Positions 1-9,487 are shown, counted from the first letter of the stretch. The stretch: DNA of 64,000 nucleotides from Sporolactobacillus kofuensis (GCF_024125425.1 NZ_JAMXWN010000002.1:1-64000), one strand, 5' to 3'. Notes: a model not told the origin generated them from the sequence alone. Translations and numbers: made by a program.

Positions 1-911
1 TAGAATCCATTTGCGAAAGTTACATAATGATATCGGTTATATCTTGCAGTCTCAATCGCTTGCACCGGATAGTGATCAATTCAAAACAATTTATAAGCAT
101 TTTAGTAATATGCTTCCATCTGCAGTTCAAAGGGAAGTGGATTTTCTAAGAACATATCATGTGGATCTTGTTATTGGAGATATTCCTCCGGCACCTTTTC
201 GAGCTGCGCAAATAGTCGGTATCCCATCGATCGGTATATCCAATTTTGCCTGGTATACAGCTTATATGAGTTTTTTGGACAATACTGAACTTCAGCCTTT
301 ATATAACTGTTATGTTGACATGGACTATTTTTTCTCTTTAGCTGGGAATGACGAAAAGGGGTGGGGGCATAAGGGCAATCAATCATTTGATTTCTTTTCA
401 CGCAGTCCGGAAATGGAGTTGTACATAGAATTCGAAAGCGCATTAACTCATTTGACAATCTAAAGATTGTCTTTTTTGGACTGGGTATCTTGCTTCATTA
501 AATCTCTGGCACAGCAAAGATTGTGTCTTTCTCGTATCAAGCAAAACAGATATTACAGGTAACAACATCTATAAAATTCCTGTTGAGGAGACTGAATCGC
601 AAAACTACATCGCTGCAAGTGACTACGTGATTTCTAAACCTGGTTGGGGAACAATTGCTGAAGCAGTAACAGCTAACAAACCACTGATCTTGGTGACCCG
701 AAATAGTATGCAGGAAGATAAAAATACCAGTGAGTATCTGAAGAATAATGGTGGATGTGAGTTAGTGCCATGGGAAAATTTGAAAGAGTTTGAAATAACA
801 GCAGCCCTACAGTATAAATTAGAAAGATAGAAAAGTAGGCCGAGTAACGATTCAGAAAAAGTTTTGAATGCAATTGTAGGTGAAATCAATACTATATTGT
901 CTCAAAGTTAA
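1..911 (+). pseudogene. Broken glycosyltransferase (GT28/L-arabinokinase N-terminal-like), cut by the window edge
   Basis: The reading frame is open from base 2, so the gene starts left of the window. Translation gives a nucleotide-sugar glycosyltransferase-type segment (VDLVIGDIPPAPFRAA, then GIPSIGISNFAW) up to a stop at 461-463. The homologous continuation lies in another frame from about 459 (SKPGWGTIAEAVTANKPLIL, the typical sugar-nucleotide-binding loop). That frame meets an in-frame TAG at 828-830 and then continues sensibly (NDSEKVLNAIVGEINTIL) to TAA at 909-911. One frameshift plus one nonsense codon make this a decayed gene. The family call rests on the motif style and is moderately sure; the substrate cannot be told. 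Confidence 0.7.
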
Positions 912-1300
912 GTGAATTGTGAGAGGCAAATATAGTATTGGGATTTGATACCGTTTATAGAGAGACAGATTTGAGCATTCGTTTTTATGGGACTGTAGTC
1001 CATGCAACGAAGAGGCAAGATTTGAAACATTGCCTGCTCTCTGGCATCTCAAATGTCTTTTTCTTAACAGATTTGTATGTCTTTTATGGTTCGGCGGACA
1101 TTTTAGCTGGAAAGGTTGGACAGGCAAACGAGTTAACATTTTGCTTAATCCGGTTGAAAAAATAAAATATAAAGGATAATTTGATGATCTTGTCGAATAA
1201 TCGTTTTTAGCACTTTTTCTTATGTACATGCTACTATTTAAATGAATAGCGCTAAAATAATCAGATGATTGAGAATTATCTATTTTAGAAGGGGGTTCTT
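912..1300. other. Intergenic, nothing recognised
   Basis: There are short open frames on both strands around 850-1230, but neither has a convincing ribosome site or recognisable motif. The last 100 bases presumably hold the promoter of the sigma-like gene at 1301; no clear -35/-10 pair was found. Confidence 0.4.
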
Positions 1301-2203
1301 ATGGTAACTAAGACGGCATTTCAACAAATGCTTCCAGATGTCCTTGATCAATTTTTCCGTTCATCCAGAAATACAGTTTCAGAGGAAAAAAAGAAGACAA
1401 TTGACTTCATGTTAAATACACAATTAATCAAAGAATATCAAGAGAAACCGGAGACCGCTGATGAAAAGGAAACAAAACTTTATCAGATTGTTCAAATGAA
1501 TCTCGGACTAGTTATGAATCTCGTGGGCAACTATGCGAAGATCATCAAAAGAACCTGTATGGATATTGAAGACGTGATTTCGTTAGGAACAATTGGTTTA
1601 TTGGAAAGCATCAAAAAGTTTGATCCGGACAGGGGATGCCAATTTTCAACATTCGCAACATGGCGGATTAGGCAGATGATCACAAGAGGTATTGCGGATG
1701 AAGCTCGGCTCATTCGTTTTCCTGCTCACATCCATGAACAAGTGATGAGTGTGAAAAAAGCGGAACGTTTGTTTGAACATACATATGGATTTGTTGATAT
1801 AAAACGAATATGTGAAATCCTGGAAATGGGTGTTGATGATTATTGGAAAATCAAGCGCATTATCTATCAAATGGATAAGCCTCTTTCTATTGATGCTATG
1901 ATAGGGAACGATAGGACGAGCAATCTCCAAGATCTGTTACCATTGAATGGGACAATCGAACCAACCGCCACTCCTCCATTGCATACATTGCCACTCGAAG
2001 AAGTACTCGAGAAAAAAGAATTGCAAAATAAAATCAAGCACATGCTGAACTCATTAAAACCACGCGACGCAGAAATCATCCGGCTAAGATTTGGAATCGG
2101 TGACTATGAACCACACACCCTCTCAGAAATTGCTAAGTTATATCATGTATCCCATCAAAGCATACATCAGCTTGAAGTGAAAATAATGAAGAGATTCAAA
2201 TAG
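1301..2203 (+). CDS. Sigma-70 family RNA polymerase sigma factor (RpoD-like, stand-alone)
   Basis: A 300-residue protein with the layout of a short group 1/2 sigma factor. Region 2 lies at about residues 65-135 (DIEDVISLGTIGLLESIKKF, then FSTFATWRIRQMI, the -10 recognition helix). Region 3 follows, and region 4 ends the protein (LKPRDAEIIRLRFGIG, then SEIAKLYHVSHQSIHQLE). The long non-conserved N-terminus of RpoD is missing and the C-terminus stops soon after the helix-turn-helix. Start is ATG behind a strong AGAAGGGGG site. Its role would be to direct RNA polymerase to a promoter subset; which one is unknown. The gene abuts an IS3 remnant directly after its stop, so its original downstream context may have been lost. 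Confidence 0.85.
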   Translation: MVTKTAFQQMLPDVLDQFFRSSRNTVSEEKKKTIDFMLNTQLIKEYQEKPETADEKETKLYQIVQMNLGLVMNLVGNYAKIIKRTCMDIEDVISLGTIGLLESIKKFDPDRGCQFSTFATWRIRQMITRGIADEARLIRFPAHIHEQVMSVKKAERLFEHTYGFVDIKRICEILEMGVDDYWKIKRIIYQMDKPLSIDAMIGNDRTSNLQDLLPLNGTIEPTATPPLHTLPLEEVLEKKELQNKIKHMLNSLKPRDAEIIRLRFGIGDYEPHTLSEIAKLYHVSHQSIHQLEVKIMKRFK

Positions 2204-2204
2204 A

Positions 2205-2411
2205 AGTGGGGGAGATGGTGGGATGGGGTCGCCTTATGACAATGCCGTTGCGGAGGCAACATTTAAGACCATCAAAACTGAATTTATTAGCGGGCGTGTT
2301 TTCCCTAACCAACACGTTCTTGATCTTGAATTATTTGATTATGTCCATTGGTTCAATAATCTTCGCATCCATGGCTCATTTAGACTATCTAACACCGACT
2401 GAATACAAGTT
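2205..2411 (+). pseudogene. IS3-family (IS150 group) transposase OrfB remnant, 5' portion
   Basis: From 2223 the translation reads MGSPYDNAVAEATFKTIKTE and then DYVHWFNNLRIHGS, the DDE C-terminal signature of IS3-family OrfB. A frameshift near 2370 leads into LTPTEYK. The frame is then interrupted at AAGTT (2407-2411) by the IS21-family element. The interrupted reading resumes beyond that element at 4976. Only about the last 80 codons of the transposase survive. Confidence 0.8.
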
Positions 2412-2552
2412 GTTTTTGATAATCTAGAATTGAGCCATTGATAAGCGATTCGCTCACATAAAAATGAGCCACATGATTTCCAATTCTTAGCCCATCTTCC
2501 CTATGATAGAAAAGTAACCAGCAATTCTACATAAGGGAGAGGTAGAAAAAGG

Positions 2553-4070
2553 ATGATCGATATGGCTCACTATCATCGTATCAAATTTCTGAAGGAGGTT
2601 GAAGGTCTTTCACAACGCCAGATTGCGAGAAAGCTAGGAATTTCAAGGAATACAGTGAGTAAATATCTGAAACAAGAAGAAGCCCCGACCCTTCCAGTTC
2701 GGCAGCGCTCATACGGGAAGAAAGAATACTCGGAGGAAACCCAACGTATCCTGCCGATCATAGATCAGTGGCTTCTTGAGGACCAGAAACATTGGGTGAA
2801 ACAAAAACATACTGCAGCGAGAATCTATCAACGATTAGTTGAGGAATATCAGTTCAAGGGCTCGTCCTCCAACATTCGTAAGCTTGTCGCTAGGCGAAGA
2901 CAGAAACAGCGGGACGTATTCATTCCCCTTGAGTTCCGATACGGCCTTCAATTCCAGTTCGACTGGGGCGAGGCAGATGTCATTCTTCAGGGAAAAACAC
3001 AACGAATCTTTCTTTTTTGTCTGCAGCTTTCATCCAGTCGTTTTCGGTTTGTCCGTGCCTACACGCATCAGAAACAGGAGGCTTTTCTGGATGGCTTTGT
3101 ACACGCTTTTGAATTTCTGGGTGGTGTACCTGTCGAAGGTCTCTTTGATAATCTAAAAACAGCCGTGGTCAAAATTCTGAAGGGGAGAGATCGCTTAGAA
3201 CAAGAAGCCTTTATCGCGCTCCAGGCGCATTATGGGTTCAAGGCTACCTTTGCCAATCCCCGAAGGGGAAATGAAAAGGGTCGGATTGAAGGGACGGTTG
3301 GCTATATCCGACGCAACGCGTTGGTCCCTTATCCAGACGTTCAATCCATGGACGAACTCAATCATTATCTTCTGGATTGGTGCCTTAAAGAAGCGGCTCA
3401 CATCCATGTTCCACGTACCGATGAAACGGTCGCGCAAGTTTGGGTCAAAGAAAAGCTTACGCTCCATTCCCTTCCGGGAACGCCTTTTGAAGCTTGCCGA
3501 TTGATGTCCTGTCACGTCAATCAGTTGTCTCTCATCCATGTGGAGACGAATCAATACTCTGTTCCTTGCGCCTATGTTGGACAAGCAGTTTGGGTTAAAA
3601 AGTTTGTCGATCGTCTGATCGTTGTGGCTCAAAATCAAGTGATCACTGAATATCCCCGTTCGTACGGACGAAATCAACTATTCACTCGTTTGGACCATTA
3701 TCTGGAGGCACTTTTGAAAAAACCGCGTGCGGTCCGAGATGCGCATCCTTTTCAGAATCCAGATATTCCTGAAGTCTTCCGGTTTTTCCACCGCAGGATG
3801 CGTGAGACTGAAGGAGCGGCCGGAGACCGCAAATTTGTCCGGCTTCTTCTTCTCCACCGGGAACTAGGCATGGATCTTTTAACCCAAGCGATTCAGGAAG
3901 CGGAACGGAAGCACATCTTCACCTATGAAGCGGTTCATGAGGCCATTCAAAAGATGACGGGTAATGTGGCCGGTCCGGTTGGTCAAGCTCCTGAATCCTT
4001 GGAGAACTATAAGGTGAAAGTGACCGATATCAACCAATACAGGCAACTCGTGAAGGAGGGAAACCAATGA
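2553..4070 (+). CDS. istA: IS21-family transposase IstA
   Basis: The 505-residue DDE transposase catalyses cutting and strand transfer for the IS21 element. The N-terminal helix-turn-helix (LSQRQIARKLGISRNTVSKYL, residues about 19-38) binds the ends. The catalytic triad is visible as FDWGEADV, GLFDNLKTAV and RGNEKGRIEGTV in the rve-type core at about residues 125-250. Full family length, start ATG 2553 behind GGGAGAGG. It overlaps istB by 4 bases (ATGA), implying translational coupling. No frameshift or lost catalytic residue is seen, so it is probably active. Confidence 0.95.
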   Translation: MIDMAHYHRIKFLKEVEGLSQRQIARKLGISRNTVSKYLKQEEAPTLPVRQRSYGKKEYSEETQRILPIIDQWLLEDQKHWVKQKHTAARIYQRLVEEYQFKGSSSNIRKLVARRRQKQRDVFIPLEFRYGLQFQFDWGEADVILQGKTQRIFLFCLQLSSSRFRFVRAYTHQKQEAFLDGFVHAFEFLGGVPVEGLFDNLKTAVVKILKGRDRLEQEAFIALQAHYGFKATFANPRRGNEKGRIEGTVGYIRRNALVPYPDVQSMDELNHYLLDWCLKEAAHIHVPRTDETVAQVWVKEKLTLHSLPGTPFEACRLMSCHVNQLSLIHVETNQYSVPCAYVGQAVWVKKFVDRLIVVAQNQVITEYPRSYGRNQLFTRLDHYLEALLKKPRAVRDAHPFQNPDIPEVFRFFHRRMRETEGAAGDRKFVRLLLLHRELGMDLLTQAIQEAERKHIFTYEAVHEAIQKMTGNVAGPVGQAPESLENYKVKVTDINQYRQLVKEGNQ

Positions 4071-4828
4071 CCACGGAACTTCTGCTGGATCACCTGACCA
4101 GGCAGCTCAGAATGCCTACTCTAGCTAAACAGTATCGGTCTCTGGCGCGGGAAGCTGAGGATCACAATCTGAGTTATGAAGATTATCTTTTGGCATTGCT
4201 TGAAGCTGAAGCGCAGAGTCGAGAAGAAAATCAGCGACAAAGGCGTTTGAAACAGGCACGCTTTCCTGTTTCTAAGACGTTGGACACGTACGATTTCAGT
4301 TTGATGCCAAGTCTGAACCGAAACCATTTTCTCACCTTGGCCAAAGGTGAGTTTGTCCGAAAAAAAGAGAATGTGATCTTTCTCGGTAACAGTGGAACGG
4401 GAAAGAGTCATCTGGCCATTGGGCTGGGAATAGAGATGATTCAAAACGGGTTTAAAACGAAATTTATAACGGCCTCTGAATTAGTCGAAGAGCTGCTCAT
4501 GGCCTATGAGGAACAGAAACTAAGTGCCTTGGAGAAAAGGTGGCTCAAATTTGATGTCGTCATTGTGGACGAACTCGGCTATGTTCCCTTCTCCAAAACC
4601 GGAGCAGAACTCCTGTTTCAATTTTTTTCAGGCAGGTATGAGCGTGCCAGTCTCATACTGACAACAAATCTTGAATTCAGCGAATGGACAAGTTTGTTCG
4701 GCGATGAAAAGATGACGGCTGCCCTGCTTGATCGGCTGACGCATCGCTGTCACATCCATCTGCTTAACGGCGAATCTTACCGATTTAGGCAGAGCATGGA
4801 AAGAAAAGAAAACGTAGGACAGGAATAG
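4067..4828 (+). CDS. istB: IS21-family ATP-binding helper protein IstB
   Basis: A 253-residue AAA+ ATPase of the IstB/DnaC type. Walker A is GNSGTGKSHLA at about residue 105 and Walker B is VVIVDELGYVPF at about 165; the N-terminal helical domain is that of IstB. It assists IstA in target selection. A GGAGG site lies just upstream within the istA end and the start overlaps the istA stop. Length and motifs are intact. Confidence 0.95.
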   Translation: MTTELLLDHLTRQLRMPTLAKQYRSLAREAEDHNLSYEDYLLALLEAEAQSREENQRQRRLKQARFPVSKTLDTYDFSLMPSLNRNHFLTLAKGEFVRKKENVIFLGNSGTGKSHLAIGLGIEMIQNGFKTKFITASELVEELLMAYEEQKLSALEKRWLKFDVVIVDELGYVPFSKTGAELLFQFFSGRYERASLILTTNLEFSEWTSLFGDEKMTAALLDRLTHRCHIHLLNGESYRFRQSMERKENVGQE

Positions 4829-4838
4829 TGTCAGCACA

Positions 4839-4885
4839 GGTGTTAGGGGGAACTGGCCCGGGGAGGGCCAGTTCCCCCTAACACC
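4839..4885 (+). terminator. Perfect 21-bp-stem hairpin after istB
   Basis: GGTGTTAGGGGGAACTGGCCC (4839-4859) pairs perfectly with 4865-4885 around a 5-base GGGGA loop. There is no T-run, so it may block transcription read-through or serve in the IS end structure rather than act as a classic intrinsic terminator. A second small hairpin (CTCCCA/TGGGAG) follows at about 4892-4907. Confidence 0.6.
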
Positions 4886-4975
4886 CATATTCTCCCATAA
4901 TTGGGAGTGTTTCATAATGAAATGGCTCACTTTTGATGTGATCACTCTGGCTCAATTTCATATTGACAAAAACAC

Positions 4976-5035
4976 AAGTTACAGCACTTTTAAAAAATTG
5001 TTCGATTTAGCGTTGACATACCACGGTATCATTAA
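4976..5035 (+). pseudogene. IS3-family OrfB remnant, 3' tail displaced by the IS21 element
   Basis: Reading on from TAC AAG across the IS21 gap gives KLQHF, a TAA, then KIVRFSVDIPRYH and a stop at 5033-5035. This resembles the usual C-terminal tail of IS150-group OrfB. It is the second half of the remnant at 2205-2411 and confirms where the IS21 element inserted. Confidence 0.6.
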
Positions 5036-5067
5036 CATTTGACTAGGTGTGGGCTATTTGACGCTCA

Positions 5068-5143
5068 CTCATAAGGAATATGAGCTAAGAATTGGAAATC
5101 ATGTGGCACGTTTTTATGTGAGCGAAACGCTTATCAAATACAA
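5068..5143 (-). mobile_element. Fragment of a second IS21 left end, inverted
   Basis: Read on the minus strand, this stretch matches the left end of the IS21 element (2411-2512): TTGATAAGCG, CGCTCACATAAAAA, CCACATGATTTCC and AATTCTTAGC occur in the same order. About 26 bases between two TTGATAA copies are missing, which fits a deletion between short repeats. The rest of that second element is absent. Confidence 0.65.
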
Positions 5144-5245
5144 GCCAGCAGTACAAGTATTAACCAGTGGTAATCAATAATTATTGTTAAGACACTTCAA
5201 ATACTATTTCAAAGTCCGATAAGATAAATAAAGGGGGAGGACATA

Positions 5246-5554
5246 ATGGCTTCTGATAATTTACCTACTAAAATTCAACAGTTGCAAGAAGAATTTGAAC
5301 GACAGGCTAGTAATGAACTAACATTAATACCAAATGTAACTCAAGCACAAGTGACCTCGTTTTTATCCGATGGGTTACTTAATATCGATACGGTAGATGT
5401 GGTTAATAGAGCTTCAAAAATTATTAATCAGGATCCTTCAAAAACTGATAAGGAAGTTGCTATTGAAATTCTAAAACAATTTTCGAAAAGTCATAAAAGT
5501 CGCATTATAAGGAAAATGGCTAGAAAACTAATAAAAGAAAAAAGGGATGAATAA
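5246..5554 (+). CDS. Hypothetical protein, 102 aa
   Basis: Not recognised. The start ATG follows a strong AAAGGGGGAGG site, so it is very likely expressed. The product is soluble and helical with a charged, basic C-terminus (KSRIIRKMARKLIKEKR). It lies 3 bases before the next small gene, so the two form an operon ended by a hairpin at 5754. Base composition is clearly more A+T rich than the metabolic operons to the right. With IS debris just upstream, this suggests an acquired two-gene cassette. Confidence 0.6.
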   Translation: MASDNLPTKIQQLQEEFERQASNELTLIPNVTQAQVTSFLSDGLLNIDTVDVVNRASKIINQDPSKTDKEVAIEILKQFSKSHKSRIIRKMARKLIKEKRDE

Positions 5555-5557
5555 ATA

Positions 5558-5743
5558 ATGTCAATGCTATCCTCTGCTTTTAAGTTTTTTAAGATGTTTA
5601 TTGTCAAAATCATTGAAAATAAACAATTACGAGAATTGCTATATAATTTAATTATAGAGGGTGTCAAAATAGCTCGTGATGTAATGAGGGAGAAAAAGTC
5701 GAGAACCAATAAAAATACCTATACGGACGCTTCAGCACAATAA
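5558..5743 (+). CDS. Hypothetical small protein, 61 aa
   Basis: Not recognised. It has a hydrophobic-amphipathic N-terminal half (FKFFKMFIVKIIENKQL) and a basic, hydrophilic tail. It could be membrane associated. Start ATG is 3 bases after the preceding stop and the GGGATG of that gene's end serves as its ribosome site, so the pair is co-translated. Function cannot be inferred. Confidence 0.5.
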   Translation: MSMLSSAFKFFKMFIVKIIENKQLRELLYNLIIEGVKIARDVMREKKSRTNKNTYTDASAQ

Positions 5744-5753
5744 CTTCGTTGTA

Positions 5754-5777
5754 AAGAACCTTGCTAGGTTCCTTTTT
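5754..5777 (+). terminator. Intrinsic terminator of the small-gene pair
   Basis: AAGAACC and GGTTCCTT form a short stem with a bulge around TTGCTA, followed by TTTTT. It lies 11 bases after the stop of the 61-codon gene. Confidence 0.65.
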
Positions 5778-6775
5778 ATAATTCAAAAAAGGAAACATAC
5801 ATTCTTTGACCTTCTAAGGTTTTTTATTTTTACATGAAAAATAATGGGAAAACTTGGTTGCTGAAATGTAATATAATTGCTCAGGGTATAAATTTAACAG
5901 TCACATTAATGGGATCAGGCAAAATGATGTTTATAAAAATATTATTCAAATTCAGGAAGGATTTATTTATCCAAATCTAAAGACAGTAAGTCTTTATTTT
6001 TGATATACAATGTTAGTCCTAAAAATCAGCAAGAACAAATCATAAGATGGTAAAAAAGCGCTTTAACCTTTATGTAAATTAGATTGCTTATGTAGATGGC
6101 TTTATCTAGCAATTAAGGAAAGCAAATTTCTGATTCAACATTATATCAACAATAGAAGGGCAGGCTTTAATCACCAACTCTTGGCGTCTTCACCATCATT
6201 ACTCTCTTTTTTAACGAAGGACTTGTCGATTCAATAGAAATCTCCATTGAAAGAGCGTGACTATAAGGAGTATCGTAATGAGTTTCTGGATCTCACCGAA
6301 CAATGGAAAGGAAAAAGAGAGCAGCTGATTTCCCGAGTTTTTGAACTAGACAAAATGTTCCCATTGATACAAAGTTGGTTCATGGTGCCATCAACAGGTT
6401 CTCTGTCCCAAACATCTCTGGTGCTGGTAGTCTAATATAATAGTCACGAATTGAGTGAAAGGATATCTTTTGTGTGAAGTCGCGTTTATACAAATAGGGA
6501 TGTCCTCTTTCTTTTGACAAAATAATTCCCCAATAACGTCCTACGGACATGATCTGGCAATGAATGGACGGACACTACTGTCAACTTCTGGCCAAAGTTT
6601 AACATCAATTATACTTTTTTATTGAAATGGGCAATTTGGCTCATTTATACATATTTCGATACAAATCGTTTACAGCAATTAGTCGACAGAGTACTATAAA
6701 TTTTGTGAAAAGTTTTTATATATTGCGATTTCTATACAAAAAAATATTTTTGACTTGGGAAGGAGAACGAAATTA
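5778..6775. other. A+T-rich gap with decayed coding debris
   Basis: No intact gene was found in 1 kb. From about 6100 to 6435 the plus strand reads as scraps of protein-like sequence (LAIKESKFLIQHYINN, a stop near 6237, then RDYKEYRNEFLDLTEQWKGK). This looks like a broken gene whose family I do not recognise. The last 100 bases should contain the promoter for the beta-lactamase-like gene. Confidence 0.4.
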
Positions 6776-8422
6776 TTGATTAAATCATTGAGACGCTTGG
6801 CTTTTATTACGCTTTCATTTGTTTTGGTTGCTACTTCAGTTCCTGCTTTTGCTGCAACATCTCCTAAAGGAGTATCCCCAGTGAAACAACAAAAAGCAGC
6901 AAGGGATCGCCAATGGACGACTTTGGAGAAATTGCTCAGGCCCGTCATTGAAGATGCAAAGGCAAAACACATTACAATGGGTATTTCAGTAAAGGATGTT
7001 TCCGGAGCTTATAATGGTGCCGGTCTGAATATCGGAAACGTTGGTCCCTACAAAGCTGCTAGTACGATTAAACTTGGTCTGGCTTCCTTGATCATGAAGG
7101 GTGTTGATCAAGGAAAATGGTCGCTGGACACCAAAGTAACGGTTCACCCTTCCGATATTGTTGGAGGAAGCGGAACATTGCAAAATGCCGGTGTTGCAGC
7201 GTACCCTCAGAACATTACGTTGGGGCGATTAATGCGATTGATGATTACGGTGAGCGATAATACTGCTACCAATGTGCTGATTGATTTTGCCGGAGGGTTC
7301 GATAAAATCAATGCCTTCACACAATCTCTTGGGTTAGATGATTCCGGATTTCATTTCGGACGGAAAATGATTCTGCCGCATACATCAGAGCAGGAAAACT
7401 GGATTTCACCAGATGAAGATGTGCAGCTGCTCGACATGATCTATCGAAGCACATTTCTGAGCCGGGCTTCGAGTTCTCAGATTATCTCTTGGATGCGTCA
7501 GCAGCAGGTGAACACAAAATTTGGTGCGGTCATTCCGCGCGATGTGTTGGCGAACAAGACGGGTGAAAATACAGACGTCAGTCATGACACGGGCTACATT
7601 CTGGTTAATGGCCATGAGGTAGCGCTTTCCGTGATGACGTCCTTTAATCCATCAGATTTCCCGGACTGGAATACAGCATTCAATACAGCTAATCAAGAAG
7701 TTCAGCAGGCTGGACAAGTTGTCTATGATTATGTGAACAAGAATGCACCTAAAGTAAAGAACGGGAAAGACCGGCGGTGGACGTCACTTCAAAAGAAACT
7801 TGCTCCTGTTGTCAAAGATGCCGCCGCGAAACATGTGACGATTGGTATCTCTGTTAAGGATGTCTCCGGAGCCTATAATGGTGCCAGCCTGAATATCGGC
7901 AGCATGGGTCCCTATAAAGCAGCCAGCACGATTAAACTGGGTCTGGCTTCCCTGATCATGAAGGGTGTTGATCAAGGCAAATGGTCATTGGATACAAAAG
8001 TAACGGTTCACCCTTCCGATATTGTCGGAGGAAGCGGAATATTGCAAAATGCTGGCGCTGCAGCGTACCCTCAGGACATTACGTTGGGGCGATTAATGCG
8101 CTTGATGATTACCGTGAGTGACAATACCGCTACCAATGTGCTAATTGATTTTGCTGGTGGCTTTGACAAAATCAATGCCTTTACGCAATCTCTTGGGCTA
8201 GCGGATTCCGGATTGCATTTCGGACGGAAAATGATCCTGCCGCATACAGCAGAACAGGAAAACTGGATTTCGCCGGATGAGGATGCGCAGCTCCTTAATA
8301 TGATCTACCGGAGCACGTTCCTAAGTCGGGCATCAAGTTCTCAAATTATCTCCTGGATGCGTCAGCAGCAGGTGAACACAAAGTTTGGTACGGTCATTCC
8401 GCGCGATGTGTTAGCCAACTAA
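6776..8422 (+). CDS. Secreted class A beta-lactamase-like protein, two tandem domains, ends at a premature stop
   Basis: The TTG start at 6776 follows AAGGAGA with about 10 bases spacing. Residues 1-27 are a signal peptide ending near VPAFA-A. Domain 1 (about residues 47-330) shows the serine beta-lactamase/PBP-like triad: STIK (SxxK), SDN and KTG. Domain 2 repeats it exactly 288 residues later, with STIK and SDN. The codon for the KTG lysine (AAG at 7556-7558 in domain 1) is TAA at 8420-8422, so the made protein is 548 residues and its second domain lacks the third catalytic motif. The frame continues intact into a third domain. The family includes beta-lactamases and penicillin-binding serine hydrolases; the true substrate is unknown. 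Confidence 0.85.
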   Translation: MIKSLRRLAFITLSFVLVATSVPAFAATSPKGVSPVKQQKAARDRQWTTLEKLLRPVIEDAKAKHITMGISVKDVSGAYNGAGLNIGNVGPYKAASTIKLGLASLIMKGVDQGKWSLDTKVTVHPSDIVGGSGTLQNAGVAAYPQNITLGRLMRLMITVSDNTATNVLIDFAGGFDKINAFTQSLGLDDSGFHFGRKMILPHTSEQENWISPDEDVQLLDMIYRSTFLSRASSSQIISWMRQQQVNTKFGAVIPRDVLANKTGENTDVSHDTGYILVNGHEVALSVMTSFNPSDFPDWNTAFNTANQEVQQAGQVVYDYVNKNAPKVKNGKDRRWTSLQKKLAPVVKDAAAKHVTIGISVKDVSGAYNGASLNIGSMGPYKAASTIKLGLASLIMKGVDQGKWSLDTKVTVHPSDIVGGSGILQNAGAAAYPQDITLGRLMRLMITVSDNTATNVLIDFAGGFDKINAFTQSLGLADSGLHFGRKMILPHTAEQENWISPDEDAQLLNMIYRSTFLSRASSSQIISWMRQQQVNTKFGTVIPRDVLAN

Positions 8423-9487
8423 ACGGGTGAAAATACAGACGTCAGTCATGACACGGGCTATATTCTGGTTAATGGCCATCAAGTAGCGCTTTCCGTGATG
8501 ACGTCCTTTAATCCATCAGATTTCTCGGACTGGAATACAGCGTTCAATACAGCCAATCAGGAAGTTCAGCAGGCTGGAAAAGTTATTTATGACTATGTGA
8601 ACAAGAATGTACCTAAAGTAAAGACCGGAAAAGATCGGCCGTGGACGTCACTTCAAAAGGAACTGGATCCTGTTGTCAAAGATGCCACCTCAAAACATGT
8701 AACGATTGGCATCTCTGTTAAGGATGTTTCCGGAGCTTATAATGGTGCCAGCCTGAACATCGGAAGCATGGGTCCTTATAAAGCAGCCAGCACGATTAAA
8801 CTGGGTCTGGCTTCCCTGATCATGAAGGGTGTTGATCAAGGAAAATGGTCGCTGGATACAAAAGTAACGGTTCACCCTTCCGATATTGTCGGGGGGAGTG
8901 GAACACTTCAGAACGCCGGTGCTGCAGCGTACCCTCAGGACATTACCCTGGGGCGATTAATGCGTTTGATGATTACCGTGAGTGACAATACCGCTACCAA
9001 TGTGCTAATTGATTTTTCCGGTGGGTTTGACAAAATCAATGCCTTCACGCAATCTCTTGGGTTAGCTGATTCCGGATTGCATTTCGGACGGAAAATGATC
9101 CTGTCGCATTCAGCAGAACAGGAAAATTGGATTTCACCGGATGAGGATGTGCAGCTCCTTGATATGATCTACCGAAGCACGTTCCTGAGCCGGGCATCGA
9201 GTTCTCAGATTATCTCCTGGATGCGTCAGCAGCAGGTGAATACAAAGTTCGGGGCGGTCATTCCGCGTGACGAACTGGCAAATAAAACAGGTGAGAATAC
9301 AGACGTCAGCCATGATACAGGTTATATTTTGGTGGATGGGCATGAGGTCGCTGTCTCAGTAATGACTTCGTTTAATCCGTCAGACTTCCCAGATTGGAAT
9401 ATAGCTTTCAACACAGCCAACCAGGAAGTACAGCAGGCAGGCAAAGTGGTCTACGATTATGTAAAAAAGAATGCCCCTGCGGCAAAG
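6914..9487 (+). repeat. Three 864-bp in-frame tandem repeats
   Basis: The same codons recur at exact 864-base steps (for example TGGACG at 6914, 7778 and 8642, and the KTG-site codon at 7556 and 8420). Copies are nearly identical at the nucleotide level, so the amplification is recent or maintained by conversion. Confidence 0.92.

Larger units (their letters stand above)
2411..4976 (+). mobile_element. Complete IS21-family insertion sequence
   Basis: The element holds istA and istB in the standard ATGA-overlapping order. Left end TGTTTTTGATAATCTAG then AATTGAGCC matches the reverse complement of the right end (GGCTCAATTTCATATTGAC then AAAAACACA), giving imperfect terminal inverted repeats. 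Internal GGCTCA/TGAGCC repeats typical of the family lie near both ends. AAGTT occurs at 2407-2411 and 4976-4980, which fits a 5-bp target duplication (the exact ends are uncertain by 1-2 bases). The target is the IS3-family transposase remnant: its frame reads straight across (EYK then LQHF) when the element is removed. Confidence 0.88.

Noticed and set aside
938-1165. 75-codon plus-strand frame and a longer opposite frame
   Set aside because: No ribosome site or motif for either; they overlap each other and follow a decayed gene.
3195-3677. 160-codon minus-strand frame inside istA
   Set aside because: It lies wholly inside a conserved DDE transposase gene and has no domain.
8420-8422. Programmed read-through or recoding at TAA
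   Set aside because: No recoding signal is visible, and the codon replaces a catalytic lysine present in the other copies, so a mutation is the simpler reading.
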